DNA from: Pseudobdellovibrionaceae bacterium
GTDB lineage: Bacteria; Bdellovibrionota; Bdellovibrionia; Bdellovibrionales; Bdellovibrionaceae
Assembly: GCA_019637955.1 (NCBI GenBank)
Contig: JAHBUS010000011.1
Location: 1-64,000, forward strand
DNA: 64,000 bases
Direction of reading: 5' to 3'
Shown here: positions 17,044-25,307 of the stretch, piece after piece
Layout of the letters: each line of letters opens with the position of its first letter
Position numbering within the stretch: the first letter of the stretch is position 1
Position numbers and translations under genes: made by a program
Notes under the pieces: generated by a model
Databases searched by the model: none
The model's input: only the letters and a program-made list of their open reading frames with translations
Told to the model about the DNA's origin: nothing

Positions 17044-18405
17044 ATGGAAAAAATTCTGCGCCTCTTCATGTCCTCTTTATGTGTGGTCGCCGTGCTCGCG
17101 GGTGAATCCGCGATCGCTCAGCAATCATTTTCGCAAACGAGCGTTCAGATCGGGTCGGTTACCCGTCGCACCGGCGGCGCGGTCTCCAAGATCAAGCTGA
17201 ACAAGCCTTCGGTGCTTCAAGGTATGATCGTCGAAGTGACCGGCGCTTCGCTCAAGCTCTATGAAGTGCGCTTGAATTTGGACAATGGCCAGTCGATTGC
17301 GATTGAGGAGTTCTCGAAAGGAGAACAGACCAGCGCCGGACAGGTTTTGGAGTCCACCAACTTGGCGGACAAGGGCCTCGTCGCCAGCATCGAAGTCAAA
17401 GGTGAGTCGATGGGCGGCAACGCCAATGTCAACTTGAGCGTGGTGTCGGATCAAGCGGATTTGCGCATGGCCGTTGAGAGCACCAACTTGGTGAACCCTC
17501 CCGTTCAGCAGCCTCCCGTCGTGGAGCCCCCCGAGCAGGTGACGCCCGCTCCTCCGGCCCCGCAGCCCGTTCCGCAGCGCCCGGTCGTGCGTCCCCCCGC
17601 ACCCGTTGAGCAACAAGAAGAAGAGATCGTTCCTCCCCGCATTCCTCCGCGCGGTCAGCAGCGTCCCCGTCCGCAAGGTCCCGTCGTGATCACGCCCCCG
17701 GCCCAGAACAACGGCGGTCAATGTTCGATGAACGTTTGTGTCGGTCAGGTCGTTTACGCTGGAACGACGATGTCGGTTCAGCAGGCGCAAGTGTCGCGCA
17801 TCGAGCGCCAAGGCACCTACACGCTTCGCATGCTCGGCAGCAATCAGATCAGCGCGGGTTGGACCCGTGCCGAAATCGCCGTGACCACCGGCTGTTCGGG
17901 CGCGTTCTGTATCGGCAACACCGCTTACTCGGTGACTCAGTCGGTTTCGGAGCAAGTTCAAATCGTGGCGATCTTCCAGAATGGTTCCTTCGTTCTTCGC
18001 TTCTTAAGTAGCAACCGGCTCTCGGGTGGCTGGACATCGGCCGAAATTGCGGCGACTCGCGGTTGTTCCGCGGGCGTTTGCGTGGGCGACACCGCTTACC
18101 GCGTGACCCAGCAAGATTCGCGTCAGGTTCAAGTCGTCGGCGTGCAGTCGAATGGATCGTTCGTTTTGCGCTTCTTGGATACGAACGGTCTGGGCAGTGG
18201 TTGGTCGCGCGCTGAAGTCGCGGTCACCAAAGGCTGCGGACGCACGCTTTGTGTCGGCAACACTGCTTACCAATCGTCGGGCCGAGGCTACCGTCCGGTG
18301 CAAGTCGTGGCGATTCAGCAAAACGGCGCCTACGTTCTTCGCTTCCTGGATTCGAACGGCATCGGCGGCAACTGGCTCGACAGCGACTTGGTTCGCGGCC
18401 GCTAA
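17044..18405 (+). CDS. Secreted beta-sandwich protein with four CxxxxC repeats
   Basis: 453 residues with an N-terminal signal peptide ending near AIAQQ. Residues about 25-150 form a beta-rich N-domain (FSQTSVQIGSV, KLNKPSVLQGMIVEV). A proline-rich linker follows (about 155-222), and then four repeats of about 57 residues begin with CSMNVCVG (227), CSGAFCIG (284), CSAGVCVG (341) and CGRTLCVG (399). Each repeat carries a pattern like GSFVLRFLxSNxLxxGW. The paired Cys suggest one disulfide per repeat. No function is known; the next gene is a paralog with three repeats. Confidence 0.7.
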   Translation: MEKILRLFMSSLCVVAVLAGESAIAQQSFSQTSVQIGSVTRRTGGAVSKIKLNKPSVLQGMIVEVTGASLKLYEVRLNLDNGQSIAIEEFSKGEQTSAGQVLESTNLADKGLVASIEVKGESMGGNANVNLSVVSDQADLRMAVESTNLVNPPVQQPPVVEPPEQVTPAPPAPQPVPQRPVVRPPAPVEQQEEEIVPPRIPPRGQQRPRPQGPVVITPPAQNNGGQCSMNVCVGQVVYAGTTMSVQQAQVSRIERQGTYTLRMLGSNQISAGWTRAEIAVTTGCSGAFCIGNTAYSVTQSVSEQVQIVAIFQNGSFVLRFLSSNRLSGGWTSAEIAATRGCSAGVCVGDTAYRVTQQDSRQVQVVGVQSNGSFVLRFLDTNGLGSGWSRAEVAVTKGCGRTLCVGNTAYQSSGRGYRPVQVVAIQQNGAYVLRFLDSNGIGGNWLDSDLVRGR

Positions 18406-18417
18406 GGGGAGATGACG

Positions 18418-19455
18418 ATGAAAGCATTGGTCACCCTTCTTTTACTCGCCGGACTTCTTGCCTGCGACTTGGCGACGGCTCAGCAGTTTTCTCAGGCCAG
18501 CGTCGGTCTCGGGTCGGTTGCAAGCACCGAAGGCGGCACGAGCGTGCGCGTGCGCCTGAATCAAACCAGCATTCTTCAGGGCATCATGCTCCAAGCCGCT
18601 GGCGGAGCCGTGAAGGTTCTCGAGGTGCGGCTCAATAAGCTGAACGGCGAGTCGGTCGTGGTGGCAGACCTTTCGAAAGGCGACACCGTCGAGGCGGGTC
18701 AAACCGCCGAGTCGGCGAATTTGGCCGATCAAGGTTTTATCCTGAGCGTGGACGTGCAGGTGCAGTCGATCAACGACATGGCGACGTTGGATTTTAGTCT
18801 CGTGACGAACGGCACGGGCGTAGCGCTGACGAGCGAAGTTCGCGAAAGCACGACGACGGCAACAAACGGTTGCCTTCAAGATCTCTGCATCGGAACAGAC
18901 GTGTACGTGGTGCAGAACCGCGCCGCTTACCAAGCCCGCGTTTCGGGCGTGCAGCGTGATGGACGCTTTGAATTGACCTTCTTCGGGTCTTACTCGGGCA
19001 CCAGTGGAAATTGGTCCCGCAGCGAAATCGCCGTGACCACCGGCTGTCAAAATCAAGTTTGCGTCGGCGACGATGTCTACCGCGCTCTTCCGGGTGACAC
19101 CCGCGACGCCCGCGTGGTGGCGATCCAACCGAACGGTGCGTTCGTCCTTCATTTCTTTGATGGCAGCGGCCTGCTCAGTGACATCGCCCGCGCGAACATC
19201 GCGATCAAATCGGGTTGTGGGCGCTCGTACTGCGTGGGACAAGAATTTATCTACACCGGACAGGGCGAGCAGCGCCACTTGCGTCTCGTCGCCGTTCAGG
19301 GTGATGGCAAATACGTGATGTACTTCTTCGACGCGCAAGGCGTGGGTGGAAACTGGAGCGAAGCTGAAGTGCGCGCTCTGCGCCCGGTGCGTTTGCGTGC
19401 TGGGGCTCTGCCCGCACCACCGTCCCGCGGATTTAATAACGGCGGACTTTACTAA
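18418..19455 (+). CDS. Paralogous secreted protein with three CxxxxC repeats
   Basis: 345 residues from ATG 18418; AGGGGAG at 18405-18411 favours it over ATG 18412. A signal peptide (KALVTLLLLAGLLACDLATA) is followed by the same N-domain as the preceding gene (FSQASVGLGSV, RLNQTSILQGIML), here without a proline-rich linker. The three repeats start with CLQDLCIG, CQNQVCVG and CGRSYCVG and share the GRFELTFF/GAFVLHFF pattern. It follows its paralog by a few bases and ends before a strong terminator, so the pair form one operon. Confidence 0.7.
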   Translation: MKALVTLLLLAGLLACDLATAQQFSQASVGLGSVASTEGGTSVRVRLNQTSILQGIMLQAAGGAVKVLEVRLNKLNGESVVVADLSKGDTVEAGQTAESANLADQGFILSVDVQVQSINDMATLDFSLVTNGTGVALTSEVRESTTTATNGCLQDLCIGTDVYVVQNRAAYQARVSGVQRDGRFELTFFGSYSGTSGNWSRSEIAVTTGCQNQVCVGDDVYRALPGDTRDARVVAIQPNGAFVLHFFDGSGLLSDIARANIAIKSGCGRSYCVGQEFIYTGQGEQRHLRLVAVQGDGKYVMYFFDAQGVGGNWSEAEVRALRPVRLRAGALPAPPSRGFNNGGLY

Positions 19456-19470
19456 AATCCCCAATAAAAA

Positions 19471-19495
19471 AAGGGAGCCAGAAGGCTCCCTTTTT
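19471..19495. terminator. Bidirectional rho-independent terminator
   Basis: GGGAGCC (19473-19479) pairs with GGCTCCC (19484-19490) around an AGAA loop, flanked by A-runs on the left and TTTTT on the right. It ends the repeat-protein operon on the plus strand and can also serve the DsbA-like gene on the minus strand. Confidence 0.85.
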
Positions 19496-19509
19496 CGTCG
19501 CGCCGCTAG

Positions 19510-19536
19510 ACCAAAATGTAGCAGCTACATTTTGGT
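19510..19536. repeat. 13-bp perfect inverted repeat
   Basis: ACCAAAATGTAGC (19510-19522) and its exact reverse complement (19524-19536) flank a single base. It abuts the stop codon of the DsbA-like gene and lies next to a normal terminator, so termination alone does not explain it. It may be a repeat-family palindrome or protein-binding site. Confidence 0.6.
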
Positions 19537-20313
19537 TTACTTGCCAGCCAAGTGCCGGTCGATGATCGTTTTGAACTCCGAGAAGGGGTAAGCACCGCGG
19601 AGGGAAACGCCGTTGATCAAGAAACCGGGAGTGCCGCTAAAGTTGAATTCTTTGGCCTCTTCCATGTCCGCCGTGATGCGGTCCATGAGTTTGGGATCCG
19701 CGAGGTCTTTCTCGAGTTTCTTCATGTCGGCGCCCGCTTTTTTCGCCGCTTCTTTCATGAACGCTTCGCCTTTGGTGCGCAGATCGCTCTGATTTTCGAA
19801 GATCGCGTCGTGGTATTTGTAAGCTTTGTCGGCGCCTTGACGGGCCACAGCTTCAAAGTACTTCGCCGCCGGCAAAGCTTTGGGGTGGAAATCCAAAGGC
19901 AAGTGCTTGAACACCACGCGAACGTCTTTGGGGTAGGCCTTCATGACTTCTTTGATGGTTTGGTAACCGCGTGAGCAGTAGGGGCACTCGAAATCCGAGT
20001 ACTCAACGATGGTGATTTTCGCGTCCGCAGGGCCATGGATCGCGCGGCCTTCTTCGATTTTGGGTTTCAAAGGATTCGCGAACTCTTCGTCCCGTTTTTT
20101 CGACTCGTCGGCTTGAGCTTTCTCGGCGCCTTTCGATTGAGCTTCACGGGCGGCTTTGTTCACCACTTCGATAAACTGCTCGGGATCTTTTTCGATGGCG
20201 GCGAAAACGATGCTGGGATCTTTTTCGATCGCTTCTTTGAGTTGTTTCGCGCTGGGAGCGCAAGCAGACAGAACAAATGCCAGACCTGCCAGCACCATCA
20301 TCATGTGTTTCAA
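19537..20313 (-). CDS. DsbA/thioredoxin-fold lipoprotein
   Basis: 258 residues from TTG 20313, which has GGAGGA at a four-base distance; longer frames lack this. A lipoprotein signal (MMMVLAGLAFVLSAC) anchors it in a membrane. A charged helical region of about 85 residues precedes a DsbA-like domain with the active site SDFECPYCSRG (CPYC), the FKHLPLDFHPKA strand and the cis-Pro loop GTPGFLINGV. Such proteins act as periplasmic thiol oxidoreductases. The many disulfide-type secreted proteins in this window are plausible clients, but that is inferred. Confidence 0.85.
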   Translation of the reverse strand: MKHMMMVLAGLAFVLSACAPSAKQLKEAIEKDPSIVFAAIEKDPEQFIEVVNKAAREAQSKGAEKAQADESKKRDEEFANPLKPKIEEGRAIHGPADAKITIVEYSDFECPYCSRGYQTIKEVMKAYPKDVRVVFKHLPLDFHPKALPAAKYFEAVARQGADKAYKYHDAIFENQSDLRTKGEAFMKEAAKKAGADMKKLEKDLADPKLMDRITADMEEAKEFNFSGTPGFLINGVSLRGAYPFSEFKTIIDRHLAGK

Positions 20314-20475
20314 GGATTCCTCCGGGTGTCGTGTTAACGTTTGTGAAACCATCAAATTATTCAACTGTTTCAGGGAGTTCACAAGCGAGAATTCGGCGGT
20401 CTTGAACGCTTTTTGTGCCGGGCGTTGGTCGAGATCCAGGCCCGAGTCGCGCCAAGCTATGATAGCCTTTTGTTC

Positions 20476-21114
20476 ATGACATCAATCAAGACAGCCATCA
20501 AATATTCGCTCGGCACCTTCGTTTTGACTCTGCTCCTGGGCGCTTCGATCGCGCAGGCGGGTCTGCTCTATCCCTACAACCGCTTGGCGCTGAAAGACCT
20601 CGATCAGATGAACGCGCTCATCCGCGACAAGATCAACGAGTCGCGCAAAACCAAAGGCGATCAGGTGATTCCCTTGAAGGAAGCGCTTCAAGCCATCTAC
20701 GCGCGTCCGAATGAAGACTTCATGATCGAAAAGGTCATCAGCAATTTGCGCAATGAGTTGGATGAACACGACGCGTATGAGGAGTCGATGCGCGCACTGG
20801 TGAAAGAGGCGATCGGGGCTCTGAACAACCCCAAGGCCTTTGGTGCCGTCCCGCAGGCCACCTACGCGATCTTTCTTGAGAATATCGTGGCGGAGTTCAA
20901 GCCCAAAGCGAATGAGAACTTCGAGCGCAGCGTGCTTGAAGACATCCGCAAAGCCAAGATTTCCGTGACCAAGGCCGCCGAGAATGAACGCCGCCTGCGC
21001 ATGATGAAGGGAACACCGTCGCCTTCAGAGCTCGCGGACCAAGCTTTGAAGCCTGTTGAAGAGCTCGAGAAGAAGAAAAAAGAAGAGGCCGAAAAGGCCG
21101 CGAAAGAAAAATAG
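20476..21114 (+). CDS. Secreted helical protein of unknown function
   Basis: 212 residues from ATG 20476; a TATGAT -10-like box lies about 15 bases upstream. A signal peptide (TFVLTLLLGASIAQA) leads into an almost wholly helical, charged protein without Cys. The C-terminus is a Lys/Glu-rich stretch (EELEKKKKEEAEKAAKEK). No family is recognised. The gene is divergent from the DsbA-like lipoprotein and ends before a strong terminator. Confidence 0.65.
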   Translation: MTSIKTAIKYSLGTFVLTLLLGASIAQAGLLYPYNRLALKDLDQMNALIRDKINESRKTKGDQVIPLKEALQAIYARPNEDFMIEKVISNLRNELDEHDAYEESMRALVKEAIGALNNPKAFGAVPQATYAIFLENIVAEFKPKANENFERSVLEDIRKAKISVTKAAENERRLRMMKGTPSPSELADQALKPVEELEKKKKEEAEKAAKEK

Positions 21115-21138
21115 GACTTCACTTCTCCTGAAATAAAA

Positions 21139-21165
21139 AAGGCGGCCCGAGAGCCGCCTTTTTTG
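21139..21165. terminator. Bidirectional rho-independent terminator
   Basis: AAGGCGGC (21139-21146) pairs with GCCGCCTT (21153-21160) around a CCGAGA loop. An A-run precedes it and TTTTTT follows. It separates two convergent genes ending at 21114 and 21182. Confidence 0.88.
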
Positions 21166-21181
21166 TTTTTTGAGAGCCGGA

Positions 21182-21913
21182 TTAGTGGTGGGTGGCCAGC
21201 GTCGGAGCCGAAGCCTTGGCGATGAGCACGCCGGTCTTTGAGATGTTCGCGTAGAGATCCTGGTACTTCTTCATCACTTTGCCCGAGTACTCCTTGGGAG
21301 TTTTCGAGCTGGCGATCATGCGGCGCACATTGCGGGCGCCCATGTTGTAGGCCGACACATACTGGTTGGCTTTGCCTTTAAAGTTGGCGCGCAGCTGCGA
21401 GATGTAGGCGATGCCCAGCTTCAGATTCAAGTAAGGTTGATTCAGCGTATGGGCACCGTGAAACGCGAGGCCGATGCGTTTGGCTACGCAGGCCGCGGTT
21501 TCGGGACGCAGCTGCATCAGGCCGATTTCACCGACGGGGCCTTTGGCGCGGGGGCGGAAGCTCGACTCCTGCGCGATGACGGCCATGATGAACACGGGAT
21601 CAAGTTCGTATTTCGCCGACTCCTGAATCACCAGATTCGCCAGGGGAGCGGCTTGCCATTTGTCCGTTTTGGGCAGACGGCGTTTGAACTCCTCGTAAAT
21701 CGCGTAGTGCATGTGCTCTTTGTCGATGTTCGCGGCTTTCGAATTTTTGAACGTCGAGCCCAGCAGCTCTTCGGCGTGCTCGGTGCGCGACTCTTGATCC
21801 ACGCTTTGTAAGAACAGCTCGAAGCGAGAGTGCGTGAGATCGAAATTTTGGAACAGCAGCATGCCGAGACCGGTCCACACGATCACCGACATTTTCACAG
21901 ACTTCGTTTTCAT
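21182..21913 (-). CDS. Lytic transglycosylase (SLT type)
   Basis: 243 residues from ATG 21913, preceded by GGGAGGG. An N-terminal hydrophobic segment (VIVWTGLGMLLF) is a signal or anchor. The catalytic domain (about 95-215) has the family series MAVIAQESSFRPRAKGPVGE with the catalytic Glu, IGLMQLRPETAA, and YVSAYNMGARNV. It cleaves peptidoglycan glycan strands with 1,6-anhydro ring formation. The C-terminal tail is short. In a predator such enzymes may act on own or prey wall; the sequence does not decide. Confidence 0.88.
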   Translation of the reverse strand: MKTKSVKMSVIVWTGLGMLLFQNFDLTHSRFELFLQSVDQESRTEHAEELLGSTFKNSKAANIDKEHMHYAIYEEFKRRLPKTDKWQAAPLANLVIQESAKYELDPVFIMAVIAQESSFRPRAKGPVGEIGLMQLRPETAACVAKRIGLAFHGAHTLNQPYLNLKLGIAYISQLRANFKGKANQYVSAYNMGARNVRRMIASSKTPKEYSGKVMKKYQDLYANISKTGVLIAKASAPTLATHH

Positions 21914-22117
21914 AAACCCTCCCCAACTTGTGTTTCAAAGTGGTTACAGGTCTATAGTCCAAAGACCGGGCCAACGTCCTAAGTCCTTAATATAACTGAA
22001 GATCTCGTTATGGGGCGGTTTAAACAGAGGTCAAAGCCGTCCTCTTGAGGGGGTGTCAAAGGTTCCTAGCCACATGCCCAGAAGTTAGCGACTCGCGCCC
22101 GGACGTCTCATTTCGAC

Positions 22118-22144
22118 TCAAGTTTTTATCTCCCTCACCGAAGA
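22118..22144 (+). promoter_or_regulatory. Sigma-28 (FliA)-like promoter before the CpaF operon
   Basis: TCAAGTTT at 22118-22125 (7 of 8 with TAAAGTTT), an 11-base spacer, then ACCGAAGA at 22137-22144, which keeps the CCGA core but matches GCCGATAA at only 5 of 8. It ends 21 bases before ATG 22166, with GGGGAGG between. Confidence 0.5.
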
Positions 22145-22165
22145 GATCAGCAGGGGAGGAACAGG

Positions 22166-22444
22166 ATGTTCATTCAAGGCGATTTGCAAGCGGTGTTTGA
22201 TGCTTTGTACGCGATGGGAATCATCGATCCGGTTTTGAAAATGGATTGGCAAACGATCCACGACGATATGAACCGTGAACCCCAGAAACTGAAACAGGCT
22301 TTGAAAGCCATCAACCTGTGCGGCGGAAACCGCGATGCCTTGATCAAGACGATCCAGGGTTTCGAAGCGGCGACCGTTAACTTTGTTGCCCTGGAGGTCG
22401 CTCGTGAACTCGCAGAATCAAACAACATCCAAGTTCTTCACTAA
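22166..22444 (+). CDS. Small helical protein of unknown function
   Basis: 92 residues, no signal peptide, predominantly helical, with one Cys (INLCGGN). GGGGAGG precedes the ATG, so translation should be efficient. No family is recognised. It is the first gene behind a FliA-like promoter and lies one base from the next gene, with which it forms an operon ending in the CpaF-type ATPase. Confidence 0.65.
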   Translation: MFIQGDLQAVFDALYAMGIIDPVLKMDWQTIHDDMNREPQKLKQALKAINLCGGNRDALIKTIQGFEAATVNFVALEVARELAESNNIQVLH

Positions 22445-22445
22445 C

Positions 22446-22928
22446 ATGAAAACGAAGCAGCTCGCCCTTTTTGTGATCGCTTCTTTCTTGCACGTGTCGG
22501 TCAAGGCGTGGGACGTCGATATGTCCCGTCGCAAATCCGACCTGCAAAAATTCCGCGGCCCCGCGAGCGTCGAAGCCGAGAAAAAAGACAAAGCCTGGCT
22601 CGACGGCTTGTTCCAGCCCCTCGAGGCCGCGCAAGAGATCGTGATTTTGAACACGGACAAAGGTTTCGTTCCCGAAACTCTCAAACTCAAGCGTGGCAAG
22701 ACCTACAAAATCCACGTCGTGAACGTGAACGAAAAAGAAAAGAACACGAGCTTCGTCCTGGACGCTTTTTCTGAGCACCACGGCACGTTCTTTGGCCAGA
22801 AAAAGACCTTCGAAATCAATCCCAAGACCGACGGCGTGTTTTCATTTATTTGCCCCGAAACCGCCAAGCAGGGACGCCTGATCGTGTATCCTGAAGACGG
22901 TCAAGGACGCAAACCCGCATCGGAGTGA
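22446..22928 (+). CDS. Periplasmic cupredoxin-like protein
   Basis: 160 residues from ATG 22446. A signal peptide (QLALFVIASFLHVSVKA) is followed by a charged stretch and a beta-rich domain of about 95 residues. GFVPETLKLKRGKTYKIHV and FSFICPETAKQGRLIVYPE fit the cupredoxin_1/EfeO-N fold. Possible copper ligands are the EHH pair and the Cys in FICPE, but the usual downstream His and Met are not evident, so metal binding is uncertain. It sits between a small helical protein and a CpaF-type ATPase. Confidence 0.6.
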   Translation: MKTKQLALFVIASFLHVSVKAWDVDMSRRKSDLQKFRGPASVEAEKKDKAWLDGLFQPLEAAQEIVILNTDKGFVPETLKLKRGKTYKIHVVNVNEKEKNTSFVLDAFSEHHGTFFGQKKTFEINPKTDGVFSFICPETAKQGRLIVYPEDGQGRKPASE

Positions 22929-22931
22929 GTC

Positions 22932-24041
22932 GTGGCAGAAGAGAGCGTCTCCAGTCAGGCAGTCAGAAACTTTTTGGGGCCCATCAAGGACCTCTGGGAC
23001 GACCCGTCTGTCAGTGAGATTCTCATCAACGGACCGAACGATATTTTCATCGAGCGCGGCGGTAAGCTGCACAAAACCGACAAAAAATTTCCGGACGAAG
23101 ATGCTCTAAGGGCCGCGGTGAACAACATCGCGCAAAGCGTGGGCCGCCGGATCACGTTCGAAGAGCCCCGTTTGGACGCACGTCTGCCAGACGGGTCGCG
23201 GGTTGCGGTCGTTATTCCGCCTTGCGCGCGCAACGGCACCACGGTGTCGATCCGTAAGTTTACGCAAACCAAAATTTCGTTCAAAGACTACATCGCCATG
23301 GGCTCGATCTCGGCCGATGGCGCGCAGTTCTTGGACATCTGCATGTTCCTCGGAAAAAATCTTCTCGTCAGTGGCGGAACCGGTTCGGGTAAAACCACGC
23401 TCCTCTCGCTGCTGTGCTCGCGGATTCCTCGCGGTCAACGCGTGATCGTGATCGAGGATTCGAGCGAGCTCAAAATCAATTACGAGCACGTCGTTTTCTT
23501 CGAGACCAAACAATCGGACTCGCTCGGCAAGGGCGAAGTCAGCATCCGCGACTTGCTGAAAAGCTCGCTGCGTTTGCGTCCCGACCGCATCATCGTCGGT
23601 GAGGTCCGTTCGGCCGAAGCTCTTGAACTGATCAATGCGATGAACACCGGTCACAAAGGTTGCATGGGAACCGTGCACGCCAACTCGCCCGAGGATGCGA
23701 TCGTGCGTCTCGAGGCCCTGGCGGCCGGCGGTGACGGCAAGCTCTCCGAGCGCGCTTTGCAATACCAGGTTTCAGCCGCGATCGACTTGATCGTGCAGAT
23801 CTCACGTTATTCAGACGGATCGCGTCGAGTCGGCGCCATCTCGGAAGTCCTCGGCCAGAATAAAGACGGCACCTACAACATCCGTCCCATTTTCCAGATG
23901 TCGCGTCTTGTTAAGCGCCCGGATGGCAAGTTGGATGGGCAGATGGAGCCCTCGGGCGAGCTTCCCAGCTTTATGCAGGAAATTCTGGATAACAATCTGC
24001 CGTTCCCGGCCAGCAAGTTTACCAAGCCCGGTGCCGCCTAG
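22932..24041 (+). CDS. cpaF: CpaF/TadA-type secretion ATPase
   Basis: 369 residues from GTG 22932, three bases after the upstream stop. The N-domain (VSEILINGPNDIFIERGGKL) and the ATPase core are complete: Walker A SGGTGSGKTT (about residue 147), Asp box VIEDSSELKI, Walker B-type LRLRPDRIIVGEVR, and the His box MGTVHANSPEDAI. These hexameric ATPases drive Tad/Flp pilus assembly or type II-like secretion. No tadB, tadC, flp or cpa genes are nearby, so this is an orphan ATPase copy. Its operon seems to start at a FliA-like promoter. Confidence 0.9.
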   Translation: MAEESVSSQAVRNFLGPIKDLWDDPSVSEILINGPNDIFIERGGKLHKTDKKFPDEDALRAAVNNIAQSVGRRITFEEPRLDARLPDGSRVAVVIPPCARNGTTVSIRKFTQTKISFKDYIAMGSISADGAQFLDICMFLGKNLLVSGGTGSGKTTLLSLLCSRIPRGQRVIVIEDSSELKINYEHVVFFETKQSDSLGKGEVSIRDLLKSSLRLRPDRIIVGEVRSAEALELINAMNTGHKGCMGTVHANSPEDAIVRLEALAAGGDGKLSERALQYQVSAAIDLIVQISRYSDGSRRVGAISEVLGQNKDGTYNIRPIFQMSRLVKRPDGKLDGQMEPSGELPSFMQEILDNNLPFPASKFTKPGAA

Positions 24042-24175
24042 TGACCGACGATCAAAAGCGCCGGATCGAAGAGATCCAGCGTTTCGCCGCCAGCTCAGAG
24101 CGTGGAATCAAAGTCCTCGAGGACCTTGCTCATCTGCGTGCGGCGCAAACTTCGAAAAAACGCCCACCGCGTTAA
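24041..24175 (+). CDS. 44-residue basic ORF coupled to cpaF
   Basis: GTG 24041 shares one base with the cpaF stop (TAGTG). The frame of 44 codons (MTDDQKRRIEEIQRFAAS...) ends with TAA 24173-24175. The product is short, helical and highly charged, with a basic end (SKKRPPR). Codon use resembles the neighbours. No family is known; the tight overlap is the best reason to think it is real. Confidence 0.45.
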   Translation: MTDDQKRRIEEIQRFAASSERGIKVLEDLAHLRAAQTSKKRPPR

Positions 24176-24245
24176 TGCAACGAGCCAGTCCTGGCGATGA
24201 TCCGAGCCTTCCCGCAACCTCCGGATTTCTCTCGCAAAAACCAGA

Positions 24246-25307
24246 GTGATCAGCTATCCCTTTGGGGTGCTTTTAAGCTGCAAAATCTCCAACACGGTCT
24301 TGCTCTATCTTGAGCAACGGGGTGAGGATGTCTCGCCCGTGCTCGACTTGGCGCCGCTTCCGGAAGAATTCCTGAAGGACCCGTCGTATTGGATGAAGGC
24401 TTCGCAGATGGAAGCTTTTCTCGAGCAGATCACCCGTCACCACTGGCAGACTCAAGAAGAAAACTTGCTTCAGCGAATCGCGCACGCCTCAAGCGAAATT
24501 CGCAGCTGGGGCGTGCTCGACAGCGTTCTGCGCATGATGCCGCGGCCGCAAGAAATTCTCGCGAACCCGTCGCGTTTCTTGTCCAACTTCATTTCGCCCG
24601 AGCCGCCCGTCGAAAAGCTCACGCGCGAAGAGACGGGACTGTCGTTCGAGATTCCGATTTCTTCCGAGCGATTTCCGCTCACCACGCAATTTTTGAAGTG
24701 GTCGTTTGAAACTCTGCCGGTGTACGTGGGCCGCGAGCCCGCGGTCTGCACTTGGGAGGGCTTGCGTCTTTCGATCCGCTGGGAGTCGAATCAAAAATCG
24801 ATGTTCGATCAGGGCGAGCCCGGTCCGCACTCGATCAGTCCCGAGCTGCTCCGGCAGATCGTGGCCTCTCTCGAAGAGCACCAGCACGAACTCCTGCAAA
24901 AAAACTCCGAGCTGCAGGCGCGCAACGACCAACTCATGAAAGCGCAGCAAGAACTCGAACAGCAGGTGCGGCAAAGTCTCGAGCTCGACTATACGGCCAT
25001 GACTCACCCCGCGCGTCCGCTCGAAATGGAAACAAGTTCGATCGAGATCTTGCGCCAAAACTTTTCGCGCCTCACGGACTACTGGGTGCGTTCGCAGCAG
25101 CTCATCACGCTGCTCGTGGCGCAAGACCGCATGAACCCGACGGTCAAAGAGGCGATGAGACGGGTGGACTGGGAGCGCGTGAAATCGCAGTTCAACAAGG
25201 CCACCGAGGAATCGTTCGCCATCCTTGAAAAATCCAAAGAACTCTCTCGTCCCAAAAATTTGAGCCCGGCCGCCGCGGCCCCTTCGAAGGAGCAACCTTA
25301 TGTCTGA
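24246..25307 (+). CDS. Cytoplasmic coiled-coil protein of unknown function
   Basis: 353 residues from GTG 24246. There is no signal peptide. The N-terminal part ([31 protein letters not shown]) recalls the small module that precedes sensor domains in some deltaproteobacterial kinases, but no kinase or output domain follows. A heptad-rich stretch at about residues 200-245 ([20 protein letters not shown]) predicts a coiled coil, followed by more helices. The last bases overlap the start of eno by eight, so translation is coupled to enolase. Function is unknown. Confidence 0.6.
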   Translation: MISYPFGVLLSCKISNTVLLYLEQRGEDVSPVLDLAPLPEEFLKDPSYWMKASQMEAFLEQITRHHWQTQEENLLQRIAHASSEIRSWGVLDSVLRMMPRPQEILANPSRFLSNFISPEPPVEKLTREETGLSFEIPISSERFPLTTQFLKWSFETLPVYVGREPAVCTWEGLRLSIRWESNQKSMFDQGEPGPHSISPELLRQIVASLEEHQHELLQKNSELQARNDQLMKAQQELEQQVRQSLELDYTAMTHPARPLEMETSSIEILRQNFSRLTDYWVRSQQLITLLVAQDRMNPTVKEAMRRVDWERVKSQFNKATEESFAILEKSKELSRPKNLSPAAAAPSKEQPYV

